From positions 186,001-250,000 of the forward strand of contig NZ_CP011253.3 in assembly GCF_000972785.3 (NCBI RefSeq): a DNA stretch of 64,000 bases, read 5' to 3'. The notes below the pieces were generated by a model. That model saw only the letters and a program-made list of their open reading frames with translations. It had not been told where the DNA came from and searched no databases. The stretch comes from Pandoraea oxalativorans. Its GTDB lineage: Bacteria; Pseudomonadota; Gammaproteobacteria; Burkholderiales; Burkholderiaceae. Made by a program: the position numbers and the translations under genes. Below, piece after piece: positions 10,991 through 19,867 of the stretch (within the stretch, counting starts at the first letter, position 1; the number at the start of each line of letters is the position of its first letter).

Positions 10991-12463
10991 ATGCAATGGG
11001 AAGTCGTTATTGGTCTGGAGACGCACACGCAGCTCTCCACCGCTTCCAAGATTTTCTCGGGCGCATCGACGCAGTTCGGCGCGGCCCCTAATACGCAGGC
11101 ATGCCCTGTGGATCTGGCGCTGCCGGGCGTGCTGCCGGTGCTCAATCGCGGCGCGGTCGAGCGTGCGATCGAGTTCGGTCTGGCCATCGGGGCGACGATT
11201 GCGCCGCGCAGCATCTTCGCGCGCAAGAATTACTTCTACCCCGATCTGCCCAAGGGCTATCAGATCAGCCAGTACGAAATCCCGGTGGTGCAGGGCGGAT
11301 CGATGAAGATTCAGGTCGAAGCCGACCCGCGCACCGGCCGCGAAGCGTATGAGAAGGTCGTCACGCTCACACGCGCTCACCTTGAGGAAGACGCGGGCAA
11401 GTCGCTGCACGAAGACTTCGCAGGCATGACCGGTATCGACCTGAATCGTGCAGGCACGCCGCTGCTCGAAATCGTGACGGAGCCGGAAATGCGCAGCGCG
11501 GCCGAAGCCGTGGCGTACGCCAAGGCGCTGCACGGTCTGGTGGTGTGGCTCGGCATCTGCGACGGCAACATGCAGGAAGGTTCGTTCCGTTGCGACGCCA
11601 ACGTGTCCGTGCGCCCGGTCGGTCAGAAAGAATTCGGCACGCGCGCCGAAATCAAGAACCTGAACTCGTTCCGCTTCCTCGAAGAGGCGATTCAGTACGA
11701 AGTGCGTCGTCAGATCGAACTGATCGAAGACGGCGGCACGGTGGTGCAGGAAACGCGTCTGTACGATCCGGACAAGAAGGAAACGCGTTCGATGCGCAGC
11801 AAGGAAGACGCGCACGATTACCGCTACTTCCCCGACCCGGACCTGATGCCGCTCGTGATCGACAGCGAATGGGTCGAACGTGTGCGTGCTTCGTTGCCGG
11901 AACTGCCCGCCGGAATGCAGGCGCGCTTCGTCCAGGCGTACGGTCTGTCGGACTACGACGCTGCTGTGCTCACGCAATCGAAGGCGCAGGCCGCGTACTT
12001 CGAAGCGGTGGTCGCCAAGGCGGGCAAGGCGAGCGCCAAGCCTGCCGCCAACTGGATCATGGGCGAACTGTCGTCGCTGCTGAACCGCGAAGACATCGGT
12101 ATCGACGCCAGCCCGGTGTCCAGCGCACAACTCGCCGGTTTGCTCGCCCGTATCGCCGACAACACGATCTCCAACAAGATCGCCAAGGAAGTCTTCCAAC
12201 TGATGTGGCAAGAGCGCGCGACCGACGAAGGGGCCGCCGAGCGCATCATCGAAGCGAAGGGCCTCAAGCAGATCACCGACACGGGCGCGATCGAGAAGAT
12301 CATCGACGAAGTGCTGGCGGCCAATGCCAAGTCCGTCGAGGAATTCCGCGCGGGCAAGGAGAAGGCGTTCAACGCGCTGGTCGGTCAGGCGATGAAGGCC
12401 ACCAAGGGCAAGGCGAACCCGGCGCAGGTCAACGAGCTGCTCAAGAAGAAGCTCGGCGCTTAA
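10991..12463 (+). CDS. gatB: Asp/Glu-tRNA amidotransferase subunit B
   Basis: GatB binds the misacylated tRNA, phosphorylates the side-chain carboxylate and receives ammonia from GatA. The 490-residue product begins [17 protein letters not shown] and contains the catalytic-domain [13 protein letters not shown] segment, [19 protein letters not shown] and the C-terminal YqeY-like tail ending [16 protein letters not shown] precedes the ATG at suitable spacing. A GTG nine bases earlier (10982) is in frame and also possible. It closely resembles remembered Burkholderia GatB, which supports the taxonomic call. A strong terminator lies about 100 nt downstream. Confidence 0.96.
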   Translation: MQWEVVIGLETHTQLSTASKIFSGASTQFGAAPNTQACPVDLALPGVLPVLNRGAVERAIEFGLAIGATIAPRSIFARKNYFYPDLPKGYQISQYEIPVVQGGSMKIQVEADPRTGREAYEKVVTLTRAHLEEDAGKSLHEDFAGMTGIDLNRAGTPLLEIVTEPEMRSAAEAVAYAKALHGLVVWLGICDGNMQEGSFRCDANVSVRPVGQKEFGTRAEIKNLNSFRFLEEAIQYEVRRQIELIEDGGTVVQETRLYDPDKKETRSMRSKEDAHDYRYFPDPDLMPLVIDSEWVERVRASLPELPAGMQARFVQAYGLSDYDAAVLTQSKAQAAYFEAVVAKAGKASAKPAANWIMGELSSLLNREDIGIDASPVSSAQLAGLLARIADNTISNKIAKEVFQLMWQERATDEGAAERIIEAKGLKQITDTGAIEKIIDEVLAANAKSVEEFRAGKEKAFNALVGQAMKATKGKANPAQVNELLKKKLGA

Positions 12464-12560
12464 GTCGTCGGCTCAGCAGGAAAGCACGTCGACGAACCGA
12501 TGAGGCTTTGCCGGTAGCCTACGCCGCCAGTGGCAAGGCCCGACACGGTACGCAAGGGAG

Positions 12561-12595
12561 GGCGCGGTAGCCGGATCGGCACCGCGCCTTTTTTT
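12561..12595 (+). terminator. Rho-independent terminator of the gat operon
   Basis: Perfect outer stem GGCGCGGT/ACCGCGCC (12561-12568 with 12581-12588), a further small inner pairing, then seven T (12589-12595). Confidence 0.92.
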
Positions 12596-12651
12596 GCGCC
12601 CCCCGCAATTTGCGCCATACTGCCCACTAACTTTTCACGCAGGAGTGGGCG

Positions 12652-13458
12652 ATGTTCGAGAAATACCGCGTACCGTTCGGCAAGAAGCTGGACCTCTCAA
12701 GCTTCGACCCTGCCGACAAGCCGTTCTCCGGCGACAACAAGGACGACGACAAGACGCGTCTGGCCGAACTGGCGCTCAAGCTCGACGAATTGCAGACGAT
12801 CCTGCACGCCAACAGCAAACATCGTGTCCTGCTGGTGCTTCAGGGCATGGACACCAGCGGCAAGGACGGCACCATTCGCGCCGTGTTCCAGAACGTCGAC
12901 CCATTAGGTATCCGCGTGGCCAACTTCAAATCGCCCACACCCATCGAACTGGCGCGCGACTTCCTCTGGCGCGTGCACATGGTGGTACCGGCGGCAGGCG
13001 AGCTGGCGATCTTCAATCGCAGTCATTACGAAGACGTGCTCATCACGCGCGTGCACGACTGGATCGATGCGGACGAATGCAAGCGCCGCTACACGCACAT
13101 CAACAACTTCGAGCAACTGCTCGTCGACAACGACACCCACATCGTCAAGTGCTTCCTGCATATCTCGTCGGAGGAGCAGCGCAAGCGGCTTCAGGAGCGC
13201 ATCGACGATCCGAACAAGCACTGGAAATTCGAGTTGGGCGACCTCAAGGAACGCGCCTTCTGGCCGCAATACACAAAGGCCTACGAGGCGGCTTTATCGG
13301 CGACCTCGACGGAACACGCACCGTGGTATATCGTCCCTTCCGACTCAAAACGTCACCGTAATCTGATGGTGGCAGAGTTGCTGGTGCACGCGCTGAGCGA
13401 GCTGAAGCTGACGTATCCGCCTGCCAGACCCGAGTTGACGGGCATGCAGGTGGAGTAG
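12652..13458 (+). CDS. ppk2: Polyphosphate kinase 2 family protein
   Basis: PPK2 enzymes transfer phosphate between polyphosphate and nucleotides, class I mostly making ATP or GTP from the diphosphates. The 268-residue single-domain protein carries the Walker A segment GMDTSGKDG (65-73), the family FNRSHYEDVL segment after residue 115 and a basic lid with RKRLQERIDDPNKHWKF near residue 175. GCAGGAG is placed 6 nt before the ATG. The gene stands alone between the gat terminator and the RND operon. Phosphate-acceptor preference (NDP or AMP) cannot be decided from sequence by eye. Confidence 0.9.
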   Translation: MFEKYRVPFGKKLDLSSFDPADKPFSGDNKDDDKTRLAELALKLDELQTILHANSKHRVLLVLQGMDTSGKDGTIRAVFQNVDPLGIRVANFKSPTPIELARDFLWRVHMVVPAAGELAIFNRSHYEDVLITRVHDWIDADECKRRYTHINNFEQLLVDNDTHIVKCFLHISSEEQRKRLQERIDDPNKHWKFELGDLKERAFWPQYTKAYEAALSATSTEHAPWYIVPSDSKRHRNLMVAELLVHALSELKLTYPPARPELTGMQVE

Positions 13459-13516
13459 TGAGGAAATGCGGCAGTGCAGCACCGCAGCGAACATAACGAC
13501 GGGCAAGCAGTGAACG

Positions 13517-13541
13517 GCCGCGGCAAGCCACGGCTGTTTTA
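13517..13541 (+). terminator. Weak terminator-like hairpin after ppk2
   Basis: GCCGCGG (13517-13523) pairs with CCACGGC (13528-13534) with one mismatch and a CAAG loop, followed by TGTTTTATC. The stem is short and the T-run interrupted. Confidence 0.4.
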
Positions 13542-13616
13542 TCAGTAGAAACAGACGCGACCGGGAGGGCGGGGGCCCGACCGGTGTTGGCGTCGCATGG
13601 GGAAACGGGGAAGAAG

Positions 13617-14873
13617 ATGAGTGACGAGAACGCCCGCCGGCCGTTGCCGGGGGACGCGGCCGCCCACGGGCATGGCGGCCAGCCGGGGAGCGGCGCGCAG
13701 GGACCGAAGCGACCGAAGGGAACAAAGGGTTCGAGCCGCTGGACCGTAGGTCTGGTCGCATTGGCGGTCATCGCTGGCGGGGCCACGTGGCTGCGCTCGC
13801 GTGGTGCCGAGAAGACCGTGCGCGCGGCGGCTGCACCGTCCGTCACAGCCGCGAGCGTCGAAACGCGTGACGTCCCCGTCCGGCTCATCGCCAACGGCAC
13901 GGTCACGGCGCGACAGACCATCGACGTTCGCCCGCAAATCTCCAGCACCATCCGTCAGGTGCACATCAAGGAAGGCGACTTCGTCAAAGCCGGGCAGTTG
14001 CTGTTCTCGCTCGACGCCCGCATGGACGAAGCGAACCTCAAGAAGGTGCAGGCGCAACTGGCGAAGGACGAAGCCGATCTCGCCAACGCACGACGCACGC
14101 TCGCGCGCACCAAACAACTGATCGCCGAGCACTTCGTCTCGCAAAGCGCGCTCGACACGGCGCAAAGTGGCGTGGACAGCCTCACCGCGCAGGTGGCCGC
14201 CGACCGTGCAGCGATTGCCGCGAGTCAGGTGGCGGTCGACTACAACCAGATCCGTGCGGGCATCGATGGCCGCACCGGCGCGATCAACGTGCATCCCGGC
14301 AGTCTGGTGACGCCGGGGGGCGCAGCGCTCGTGAGCATCACCCAGCTCGATCCGATCGACATCAGCTTTACGCTGCCCGAAGGGGCGCTGGCCGAATTGC
14401 AGGCGGCGCGTGCGGGTGGCCCGGTCGCCGTGACGGCCACGCTCGGGACCACGGGCGTGACCGTCACCGGTCAGCTCAGTTTCATCGACAACGCGGTGGA
14501 TTCGCAGACGGGCACGATTCGCCTGAAGGCCGCCTACGACAACCGTGACGCGAAGCTGTGGCCTGGCATGTATCTGAACGTCGCCGTCATTGGCCGCGTG
14601 CTCAAGCAGGCAAGCGTCGTGCCGCCGCAAGCGGTGCAGACCGGGCCGGACGGCAAGTTCGTCTACGTGATCGACGGCGACGGCAAGGTCAGCGCCAAGC
14701 CGGTCAAGGTCGGCTACGTGGAAGCGAAGCTCGCGGTCGTCGATGGCGTGCCCGCCGGGGCGAAGGTTGTGCAGGAGGGCGCGGAAAACCTGCGTCCGGG
14801 GAATAAGGTGACGGTCGTGGCGTCGCGCGAAGGCGGTGTCGGTGCGGGTGGTGGCTCAGGGAAAGCGCCATGA
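13617..14873 (+). CDS. RND efflux periplasmic adaptor (MdtA/AcrA-like)
   Basis: This is a membrane-fusion protein that couples an RND pump to an outer-membrane channel. The 418-residue product has a low-complexity cytoplasmic N-terminus and one membrane anchor (about 43-59). Next come a biotinyl-lipoyl-like domain (ARQTIDVRPQISSTI onward), an alpha-hairpin rich in Ala/Gln/Lys (about 140-215), the second lipoyl half, and beta-barrel and membrane-proximal domains ending with VQEGAENLRPGNKVTVV. The anchor replaces the lipid attachment seen in AcrA. ATG 13617 follows GGGGAAGAAG; a GTG at 13584 is an alternative. Its end overlaps the permease start by 4 nt (ATGA). Confidence 0.88.
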   Translation: MSDENARRPLPGDAAAHGHGGQPGSGAQGPKRPKGTKGSSRWTVGLVALAVIAGGATWLRSRGAEKTVRAAAAPSVTAASVETRDVPVRLIANGTVTARQTIDVRPQISSTIRQVHIKEGDFVKAGQLLFSLDARMDEANLKKVQAQLAKDEADLANARRTLARTKQLIAEHFVSQSALDTAQSGVDSLTAQVAADRAAIAASQVAVDYNQIRAGIDGRTGAINVHPGSLVTPGGAALVSITQLDPIDISFTLPEGALAELQAARAGGPVAVTATLGTTGVTVTGQLSFIDNAVDSQTGTIRLKAAYDNRDAKLWPGMYLNVAVIGRVLKQASVVPPQAVQTGPDGKFVYVIDGDGKVSAKPVKVGYVEAKLAVVDGVPAGAKVVQEGAENLRPGNKVTVVASREGGVGAGGGSGKAP

Positions 14874-17800
14874 ACCTCTCAGAACTCTGTATCCGCCGGC
14901 CGGTCATGACGATCCTGCTGTGCGTGGCGGCGGTCGTCGCGGGTCTGATCGCGTACGGACAGATTCCGATTTCCGCCCTGCCCAGCTACAACTCGCCGGT
15001 GATTCAGGTCACGGCCACGCTGCCGGGTGCGAGTCCGGAGACGATGGCCGCGTCGGTCGCCGCGCCGATGGAAAAGCAGTTCTCGACGATTGCCGGTGTG
15101 GCGGTCATCAGTTCGACCAATACACAGGGCACCACGTCGATCATCATCGAATTCGACAGCGACCGCGATATCGACGCGGCGGCCGTCGACGTGCAGGCGG
15201 CGCTGTTCCGTGCGCAGCGCAAGCTGCCGGTGGAGATGACGACGCCGCCGTCGTATCGCAAGGTCAATCCGGCCGACGCGCCGATTCTGTTCCTCGCGAT
15301 GAACTCGCCGTCGATGTCGCTTGCCGAACTGGACGACTACGCGGAAAACCTCGTCTCCCCCACGCTCTCCACGCTGCCCGGCGTGGCGCAGGTGCTGATC
15401 TTCGGCCAGAAGCGTTTCGCCGTGCGCGTGAAGGCCCGTCCCGACGCGCTCGCCGCACGCAAGCTCACGCTCGACGATGTGGCGCGCGCACTGGCCTCGG
15501 CCAACGCGAATAGCCCCGTGGGCACGCTCGACGGCAGCCGTCAGACGCTGACCATCGAGGCCAACCGTCAGATGACGAAGGCCGACCAGTTCGCGAGCCT
15601 CATCATCGCCAGTGTCAACGGCAGTCCCGTGTATCTGCGCGACGTGGCGGACGTGCAGGATAGCGTCGAGTCGGTGAAGACCGGAAGCTGGGTCAACGGC
15701 GAGCGTTCCATCGTGCTTGCGGTGCTGCGTCAGCCCAATGCGAACACGGTCGCGACGGTCGATCAGGTGAAAGCGGCGCTGCCGCGACTCGCGGAGCAGA
15801 TGCCGCAGTCGATTCAGGTCAAGCTGCTCAACGACCGTTCGGTGTCGATTCGCGAGTCCATCGACGACGTGCAGTTCACGCTCGCGCTCACGGTGATTCT
15901 CGTGACGCTGGTGATCTTCCTGTTCCTGCGCCGTCTGGCCGCCACGCTCATTCCGGTGATGTCGCTGCCGGTGTCGCTGATCGGTACCGTTGCGCTCATG
16001 AAGGGCATGGGCTACTCGATCGACAACATCTCGCTGCTGGGCATTACGCTCGCTGTAGGGCTGGTGGTCGACGACGCCATCGTGATGCTGGAGAACATCG
16101 TGCGTCACATCGAGAACGGCGTGCCGCCGTTGCGCGCCGCGCTGGTCGGCTCGCGCGAGATGGGCTTCACGATTCTTTCGATCTCGATTTCGCTGGTGGC
16201 GGTGTTCATCCCCATCTTCTTCATGCCGGGCGTGATCGGGCTGATGTTCCATGAGTTCGCGGTGGTGGTGTCGCTGGCGATTCTGGTGTCGGCGGCGGTG
16301 TCGCTCACGCTGATTCCGATGCTGTGCAGCCGCTATCTCAAGCACGAGCAGGACGAAGGCGTCGGCCTGCGCGCCACGCAGTGGTTCGAGGACGGCTTCG
16401 TGTGGGTGCAGGATGCCTACGTGCGCAGCGTCGATTGGTGCCTTGCGCACCGCAAGTGGGTGATCGGTGCCGCGGGGGCCACGTTCATTGCGACGGGCGT
16501 GTTGTTCGCCACAATCCCGAAGGGCTTCTTCCCGAGCGAAGACATCGGGCAGGTGCAGGTGACGGCCGAAGGCGCGCAGGACATTTCGTTCACGGCGATG
16601 TCGGCGTTGCTGCGTCAGGCGGGTGACATCATCCGTGCGAATCCGGCGGTGGAGACCGTGATCGTGTCGGCCAACGACAGCAATCAGGGCCGCATGTTCA
16701 TCAACCTGAAGCCGCATGGCGAGCGAGCGCACATGAGCGAAGTGCTCGAAGCGTTGCGGCGCGACGTCAAACAGGTGCCGGGGCTGAACGTCTACTTCAA
16801 TCCGGTGCAGAACCTGCAACTGGGTGGCAAGCAGAGCAAGAGCCGCTATCAGTATGTGATGCAGAGCGTGAAGCCGGGCGAGATGCAGTTGTGGTCCGAC
16901 CGGCTGATGAACCTCATGCGGGCCGATGCAATCTTCCGCGACGTGACGACGGACGCGCAGATGAAAGGCTTGCAGGCGCGACTCACCATCGACCGCGACA
17001 AGGCGAACACGCTCGGTGTCGCCATCGGCGATATCCGTAGCGCGCTTTACAGCGCGTTCGGCGAGCGTCAGGTGTCGACGATCTACACGCCGAGCGACAG
17101 CTATCAGGTGATTCTGCAAGCGGACGACAACGACCGCCGCGACGAAGGCGCGTTCGACAAGATCTACGTGCGCGGCAAGGGCGGGGCGCTGGTGCCCCTC
17201 TCGGCCGTGGCGACGGTCGAGCGCAAGATGGGGCCGGTATCGGTCAACCATCAGGGCCAGTTGCAGGCCGTCACGCTGTCGTTCAACCTTGCGCCGGGCG
17301 CGGCGCTGGGCGATGCGTCGAAGAAAATCGTGGGCTTCCAGCAGCAGTTGGGCTTCCCGCCGAGCATCATCACCAGCTGGGGCGGCGATGCGGCTGCGTT
17401 CCAGAAGTCGCAGTCGAGTCAGGTGGTGTTGCTGGTCGGCGCGTTGCTGGTGATCTACGTGCTGCTTGGCGTGCTCTACGAGAGCTACATCCATCCGATC
17501 ACGATTCTGGCCGGTCTGCCGTCGGCGGCGGTTGGCGCACTGATCACGCTGCGTCTGTTCGGCATGGATCTGTCGCTCATCGCGGTGATCGGCATTCTGA
17601 TGCTGATCGGTATCGTGAAGAAGAACGCGATCATGATGATCGACTTCGCGCTGGACGCGCAGCGCAATGGCGGTATGACGCCGCTCGAGGCGATTCGTCA
17701 GGCCTGCGCGCTGCGTTTCCGTCCGATCATGATGACGACGCTGGCGGCGCTCATGGGCGCATTGCCGATTGCGCTGGGGCTGGGGGCAGGGGCGGAGCTG

Positions 17801-18019
17801 CGCCAGCCGCTCGGTCTGGCCGTCGTCGGCGGGTTGCTGTTCTCGCAGGTCATCACGCTCTACATCACGCCGGTCATCTATCTGTATCTCGACCGCTTCG
17901 CCGGTAACGGGCCGCTCGTGCTGCCCGGCGACAAGGCGGCGAACGACGGCAGCGGTAAGCACGGCGGCAGCGACGCCGCCGCTGACGTCAATGTGCAGAA
18001 GACCAGTCGCGCCCACTAA
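14870..18019 (+). CDS. RND (HAE1) efflux permease, MdtB/MdtC-like
   Basis: This proton-driven trimeric inner-membrane exporter of 1049 residues has the standard 12-helix layout with two large periplasmic loops. It begins MNLSELCIRRPVMTIL, typical of the hydrophobe/amphiphile efflux family. It contains the paired-aspartate proton-relay motif GLVVDDAIVMLEN on TM4 and the repeated GILMLIGIVKKNAIMMIDFA on TM10. The sequence is closer in feel to MdtB/MdtC than to AcrB. Start and adaptor stop overlap. No OprM/TolC-type gene follows; the next gene is a pilin 489 nt away, so the pump must borrow a channel encoded elsewhere. Substrate is unknown. Confidence 0.92.
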   Translation: MNLSELCIRRPVMTILLCVAAVVAGLIAYGQIPISALPSYNSPVIQVTATLPGASPETMAASVAAPMEKQFSTIAGVAVISSTNTQGTTSIIIEFDSDRDIDAAAVDVQAALFRAQRKLPVEMTTPPSYRKVNPADAPILFLAMNSPSMSLAELDDYAENLVSPTLSTLPGVAQVLIFGQKRFAVRVKARPDALAARKLTLDDVARALASANANSPVGTLDGSRQTLTIEANRQMTKADQFASLIIASVNGSPVYLRDVADVQDSVESVKTGSWVNGERSIVLAVLRQPNANTVATVDQVKAALPRLAEQMPQSIQVKLLNDRSVSIRESIDDVQFTLALTVILVTLVIFLFLRRLAATLIPVMSLPVSLIGTVALMKGMGYSIDNISLLGITLAVGLVVDDAIVMLENIVRHIENGVPPLRAALVGSREMGFTILSISISLVAVFIPIFFMPGVIGLMFHEFAVVVSLAILVSAAVSLTLIPMLCSRYLKHEQDEGVGLRATQWFEDGFVWVQDAYVRSVDWCLAHRKWVIGAAGATFIATGVLFATIPKGFFPSEDIGQVQVTAEGAQDISFTAMSALLRQAGDIIRANPAVETVIVSANDSNQGRMFINLKPHGERAHMSEVLEALRRDVKQVPGLNVYFNPVQNLQLGGKQSKSRYQYVMQSVKPGEMQLWSDRLMNLMRADAIFRDVTTDAQMKGLQARLTIDRDKANTLGVAIGDIRSALYSAFGERQVSTIYTPSDSYQVILQADDNDRRDEGAFDKIYVRGKGGALVPLSAVATVERKMGPVSVNHQGQLQAVTLSFNLAPGAALGDASKKIVGFQQQLGFPPSIITSWGGDAAAFQKSQSSQVVLLVGALLVIYVLLGVLYESYIHPITILAGLPSAAVGALITLRLFGMDLSLIAVIGILMLIGIVKKNAIMMIDFALDAQRNGGMTPLEAIRQACALRFRPIMMTTLAALMGALPIALGLGAGAELRQPLGLAVVGGLLFSQVITLYITPVIYLYLDRFAGNGPLVLPGDKAANDGSGKHGGSDAAADVNVQKTSRAH

Positions 18020-18508
18020 GCGTTGACGAAACCGACGGCGCGCAGCGGCATTTCCTGTCTGCTGCGCGCCATCGACCCTCCCTTACGGCGCCAAGCGCCC
18101 TCCCGTTTGCCACGCAAGCCATGCAAATTGGCTTGTGAATCCGCTGATTTCTGACGTTTGCGCACACTTTTGTAGGCCCTTGGTTTGCGTTTAGTCACAT
18201 TCCTATTTTTCATTTGACGTAGCCGACGGCGTCCTGCTGTCCGGTATCCACAGCCTGCCTTGTTTCCACGCCGATTTCGCGATGATTTTCGCGACTGTCG
18301 AGGCGCGTCCGGAGGTATCGGAAATGGCGCACGAATAGGCGATTTCATGCTTGCGACGAATGTCAATTTGCGAAAGCCGAGCGACGCACGCGACAACGCG
18401 ACGACGCACATTCGGGCATAAATCGCCCCAGTCGTTGCGAGCGAGTCTCTCGGATCGTGACGTCGTTTCCTTAAATCTCCTCCATCCCTCAACTCTCGGA
18501 CTCGAAAA
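18020..18508. other. 489-nt intergenic region before the pilus locus
   Basis: I see no convincing gene on either strand. GGCGCGCAGC (18037-18046) and GCTGCGCGCC (18061-18070) form a perfect 10-bp stem with a 14-nt loop but no T-run, possibly the 3' end of the RND transcript. A second hairpin CAAGCCA/TGGCTTG sits at 18115-18135. The remainder is somewhat AT-richer than its surroundings and probably carries the promoter and leader of pilS. No clear -35/-10 pair could be fixed. Confidence 0.55.
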
Positions 18509-19120
18509 ATGAACGTATTCACAGACGCGAACGTCATCGCGCAAATCAAACACAAGCTGGCCACGCGCCTGAACAAGCGCGCTCAGCGCGGGGTCACGCT
18601 GGTGGAACTCTCGGTGGCCGTCGCCGTGATGGGCCTGATCATGGCCGGCGCGATGGTCGGTGTGCCACGCCTGATGAACAGTGTGAAGCTGTCGCAGGAG
18701 ATGAAGGACTGGCAGATGTCGGTCCTCGCGGTGCAGAACGCGGTGTCCTCCGGGATGCTGATTGCCGGGCAGACCAAGCAAGCCGATATTCGTCCGACGG
18801 CGATTGCCGAGCCGTTCAACCGGCCAGCCGGCACCACCACGATCCTGAATCGTTTCGGCGGCGAAATCACGATCGACGCGGTCCAGCCCGATGGCTATCC
18901 GTCAAGCGGTGTGACGGTGAAATCGGTCGGGTATCCCAGCTCCCAGTGCGAAGACTTCGCGGCGAAAATGAACGGCCTGTTCGCCACGCTGAGCATCAAC
19001 GGCAACGTCATCAAATCCAAGACCGAAAACAAGATCGATCAGATCAGCAAGTCGTGCACGCAGGACAACAACAGCGCAACGATGACGCAAGCCGATCTCG
19101 AATTCACCATCGCCGGCTGA
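18509..19120 (+). CDS. pilS: Type IVb major prepilin (PilS-like)
   Basis: This is the structural subunit of a type IVb (R64/IncI thin-pilus-like) pilus. The 203-residue precursor has a long basic leader, the prepilin-peptidase site RG|VTLVELS with Gly28 at -1 and Glu33 at +5 of the mature chain, and then a hydrophobic N-terminal helix to about residue 53. The mature N-terminal residue is Val rather than Phe, and the leader is long; both suit type IVb pilins. Two C-terminal cysteines (147 and 183) can form the D-region disulfide. It heads a co-directional set of assembly genes and is followed 45 nt later by a PilL-like gene. In IncI plasmids pilS comes after pilR, so the order here is different. 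Confidence 0.9.
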   Translation: MNVFTDANVIAQIKHKLATRLNKRAQRGVTLVELSVAVAVMGLIMAGAMVGVPRLMNSVKLSQEMKDWQMSVLAVQNAVSSGMLIAGQTKQADIRPTAIAEPFNRPAGTTTILNRFGGEITIDAVQPDGYPSSGVTVKSVGYPSSQCEDFAAKMNGLFATLSINGNVIKSKTENKIDQISKSCTQDNNSATMTQADLEFTIAG

Positions 19121-19165
19121 GAAGTCTTTTCGGGAATCTGACCAACGACCAAAGGCGGACAGAAC

Positions 19166-19711
19166 ATGACTCTTCCAGGAATGCGTGTTGCGGTGCTTGC
19201 TTCCATGCTGGGGGGCGCGGCGCCATCGGCTCTGGCGGCCGAAGCGGTGCCAGACACGGACGTGACGTGGACGTTCGCTAGTCACAAGCCGCTGATGCAA
19301 TCGCTTGGTGGCGGCGCCGATGCGATGCCCGTGCCCGAGTCCACCGGTGCGCAGCAGCCCGCGCAAGAAGGTATCCACGCCATCGACGACTCGCGGCGCG
19401 ACGTGCAGACGGTGGGCGTTGCCGATCCGGTGGCGATTTCGCCACCCGCTCCGGTTGCGATGGAGCTTGCCCTGCAACCGTCGGACGGCCGTGTCTCTCA
19501 GGCCGTCCGACGGTATGCCGAGCGCAACGGCTGGCAACTCGCGTGGGAGATCGAGCGGGATTTCCCCATCGAGTATCCCGCCACGTTTCGCGGGGATTTC
19601 CTCGGCATCGTCGAGCAGATCGTGCGCTCGTTGCAGAACACCGATGCGCCGATACGCGTCAAGGTTTACGAGGCCAACCGCGTGTTGCGCGTCGTGCACG
19701 CCACACAATAA
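19166..19711 (+). CDS. pilL: PilL/TcpQ-domain pilus assembly protein
   Basis: The 181-residue product has an N-terminal signal peptide (cleavage probably after ALAA, near residue 25) and a disordered Pro/Ala linker. Its C-terminal ~85-residue domain (NGWQLAWEIERDFPIEYPATFRGDF, split near residue 130) matches the TcpQ/PilL C-terminal fold that binds secretins. In type IVb systems such proteins stabilise or localise the outer-membrane secretin, and the next gene is that secretin. The protein is much shorter than IncI PilL (about 350 residues), keeping essentially the secretin-interaction domain. Function rests on motif memory and context. Confidence 0.78.
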   Translation: MTLPGMRVAVLASMLGGAAPSALAAEAVPDTDVTWTFASHKPLMQSLGGGADAMPVPESTGAQQPAQEGIHAIDDSRRDVQTVGVADPVAISPPAPVAMELALQPSDGRVSQAVRRYAERNGWQLAWEIERDFPIEYPATFRGDFLGIVEQIVRSLQNTDAPIRVKVYEANRVLRVVHATQ

Positions 19712-19759
19712 CTTCCGCCGTGTCCCATGCACGGCGAACCACATCGGAAGCGGTCATCC

Positions 19760-19855
19760 ATGAGAAAGCATCTCGGCGTGTTGTGCGCCATCACGTTACT
19801 GACAGCGTGCGGCACGCCGGGCCTGCTGTCGAAAACCGACGAGAACGTTACATAG
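19760..19855 (+). pseudogene. pilN: Severed lipoprotein signal-peptide segment of the pilN secretin gene
   Basis: An ATG at 19760 opens 31 codons (MRKHLGVLCAITLLTACGTP and 11 more) with a basic start, hydrophobic core and lipobox LTAC, then TAG at 19853-19855. The secretin frame at 19868-21526 is exactly in phase (36 codons from this ATG), and PilN secretins are lipoproteins that need such an N-terminus. The simplest reading is one gene, 19760-21526, broken by an in-frame amber codon, possibly CAG to TAG. Less likely, it is an independent 31-residue lipopeptide. Confidence 0.75.
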
Positions 19856-19867
19856 GTACGCGAGACG

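Noticed and set aside
14879..18016. A 1045-codon open frame on the minus strand
   Set aside because: It lies wholly antisense to the RND permease, is rich in Arg/His as expected of a mirror frame in high-GC DNA, and has no membrane or domain features.
18016..18576. A 186-codon minus-strand frame before pilS
   Set aside because: It is Arg/Lys-rich without family motifs, overlaps the pilS coding start and has no ribosome site; treated as non-coding.
19760..19855. An independent 31-residue lipopeptide gene
   Set aside because: Exact phase with the secretin frame and the usual lipoprotein start of PilN make a broken secretin the simpler reading, though it is not excluded.
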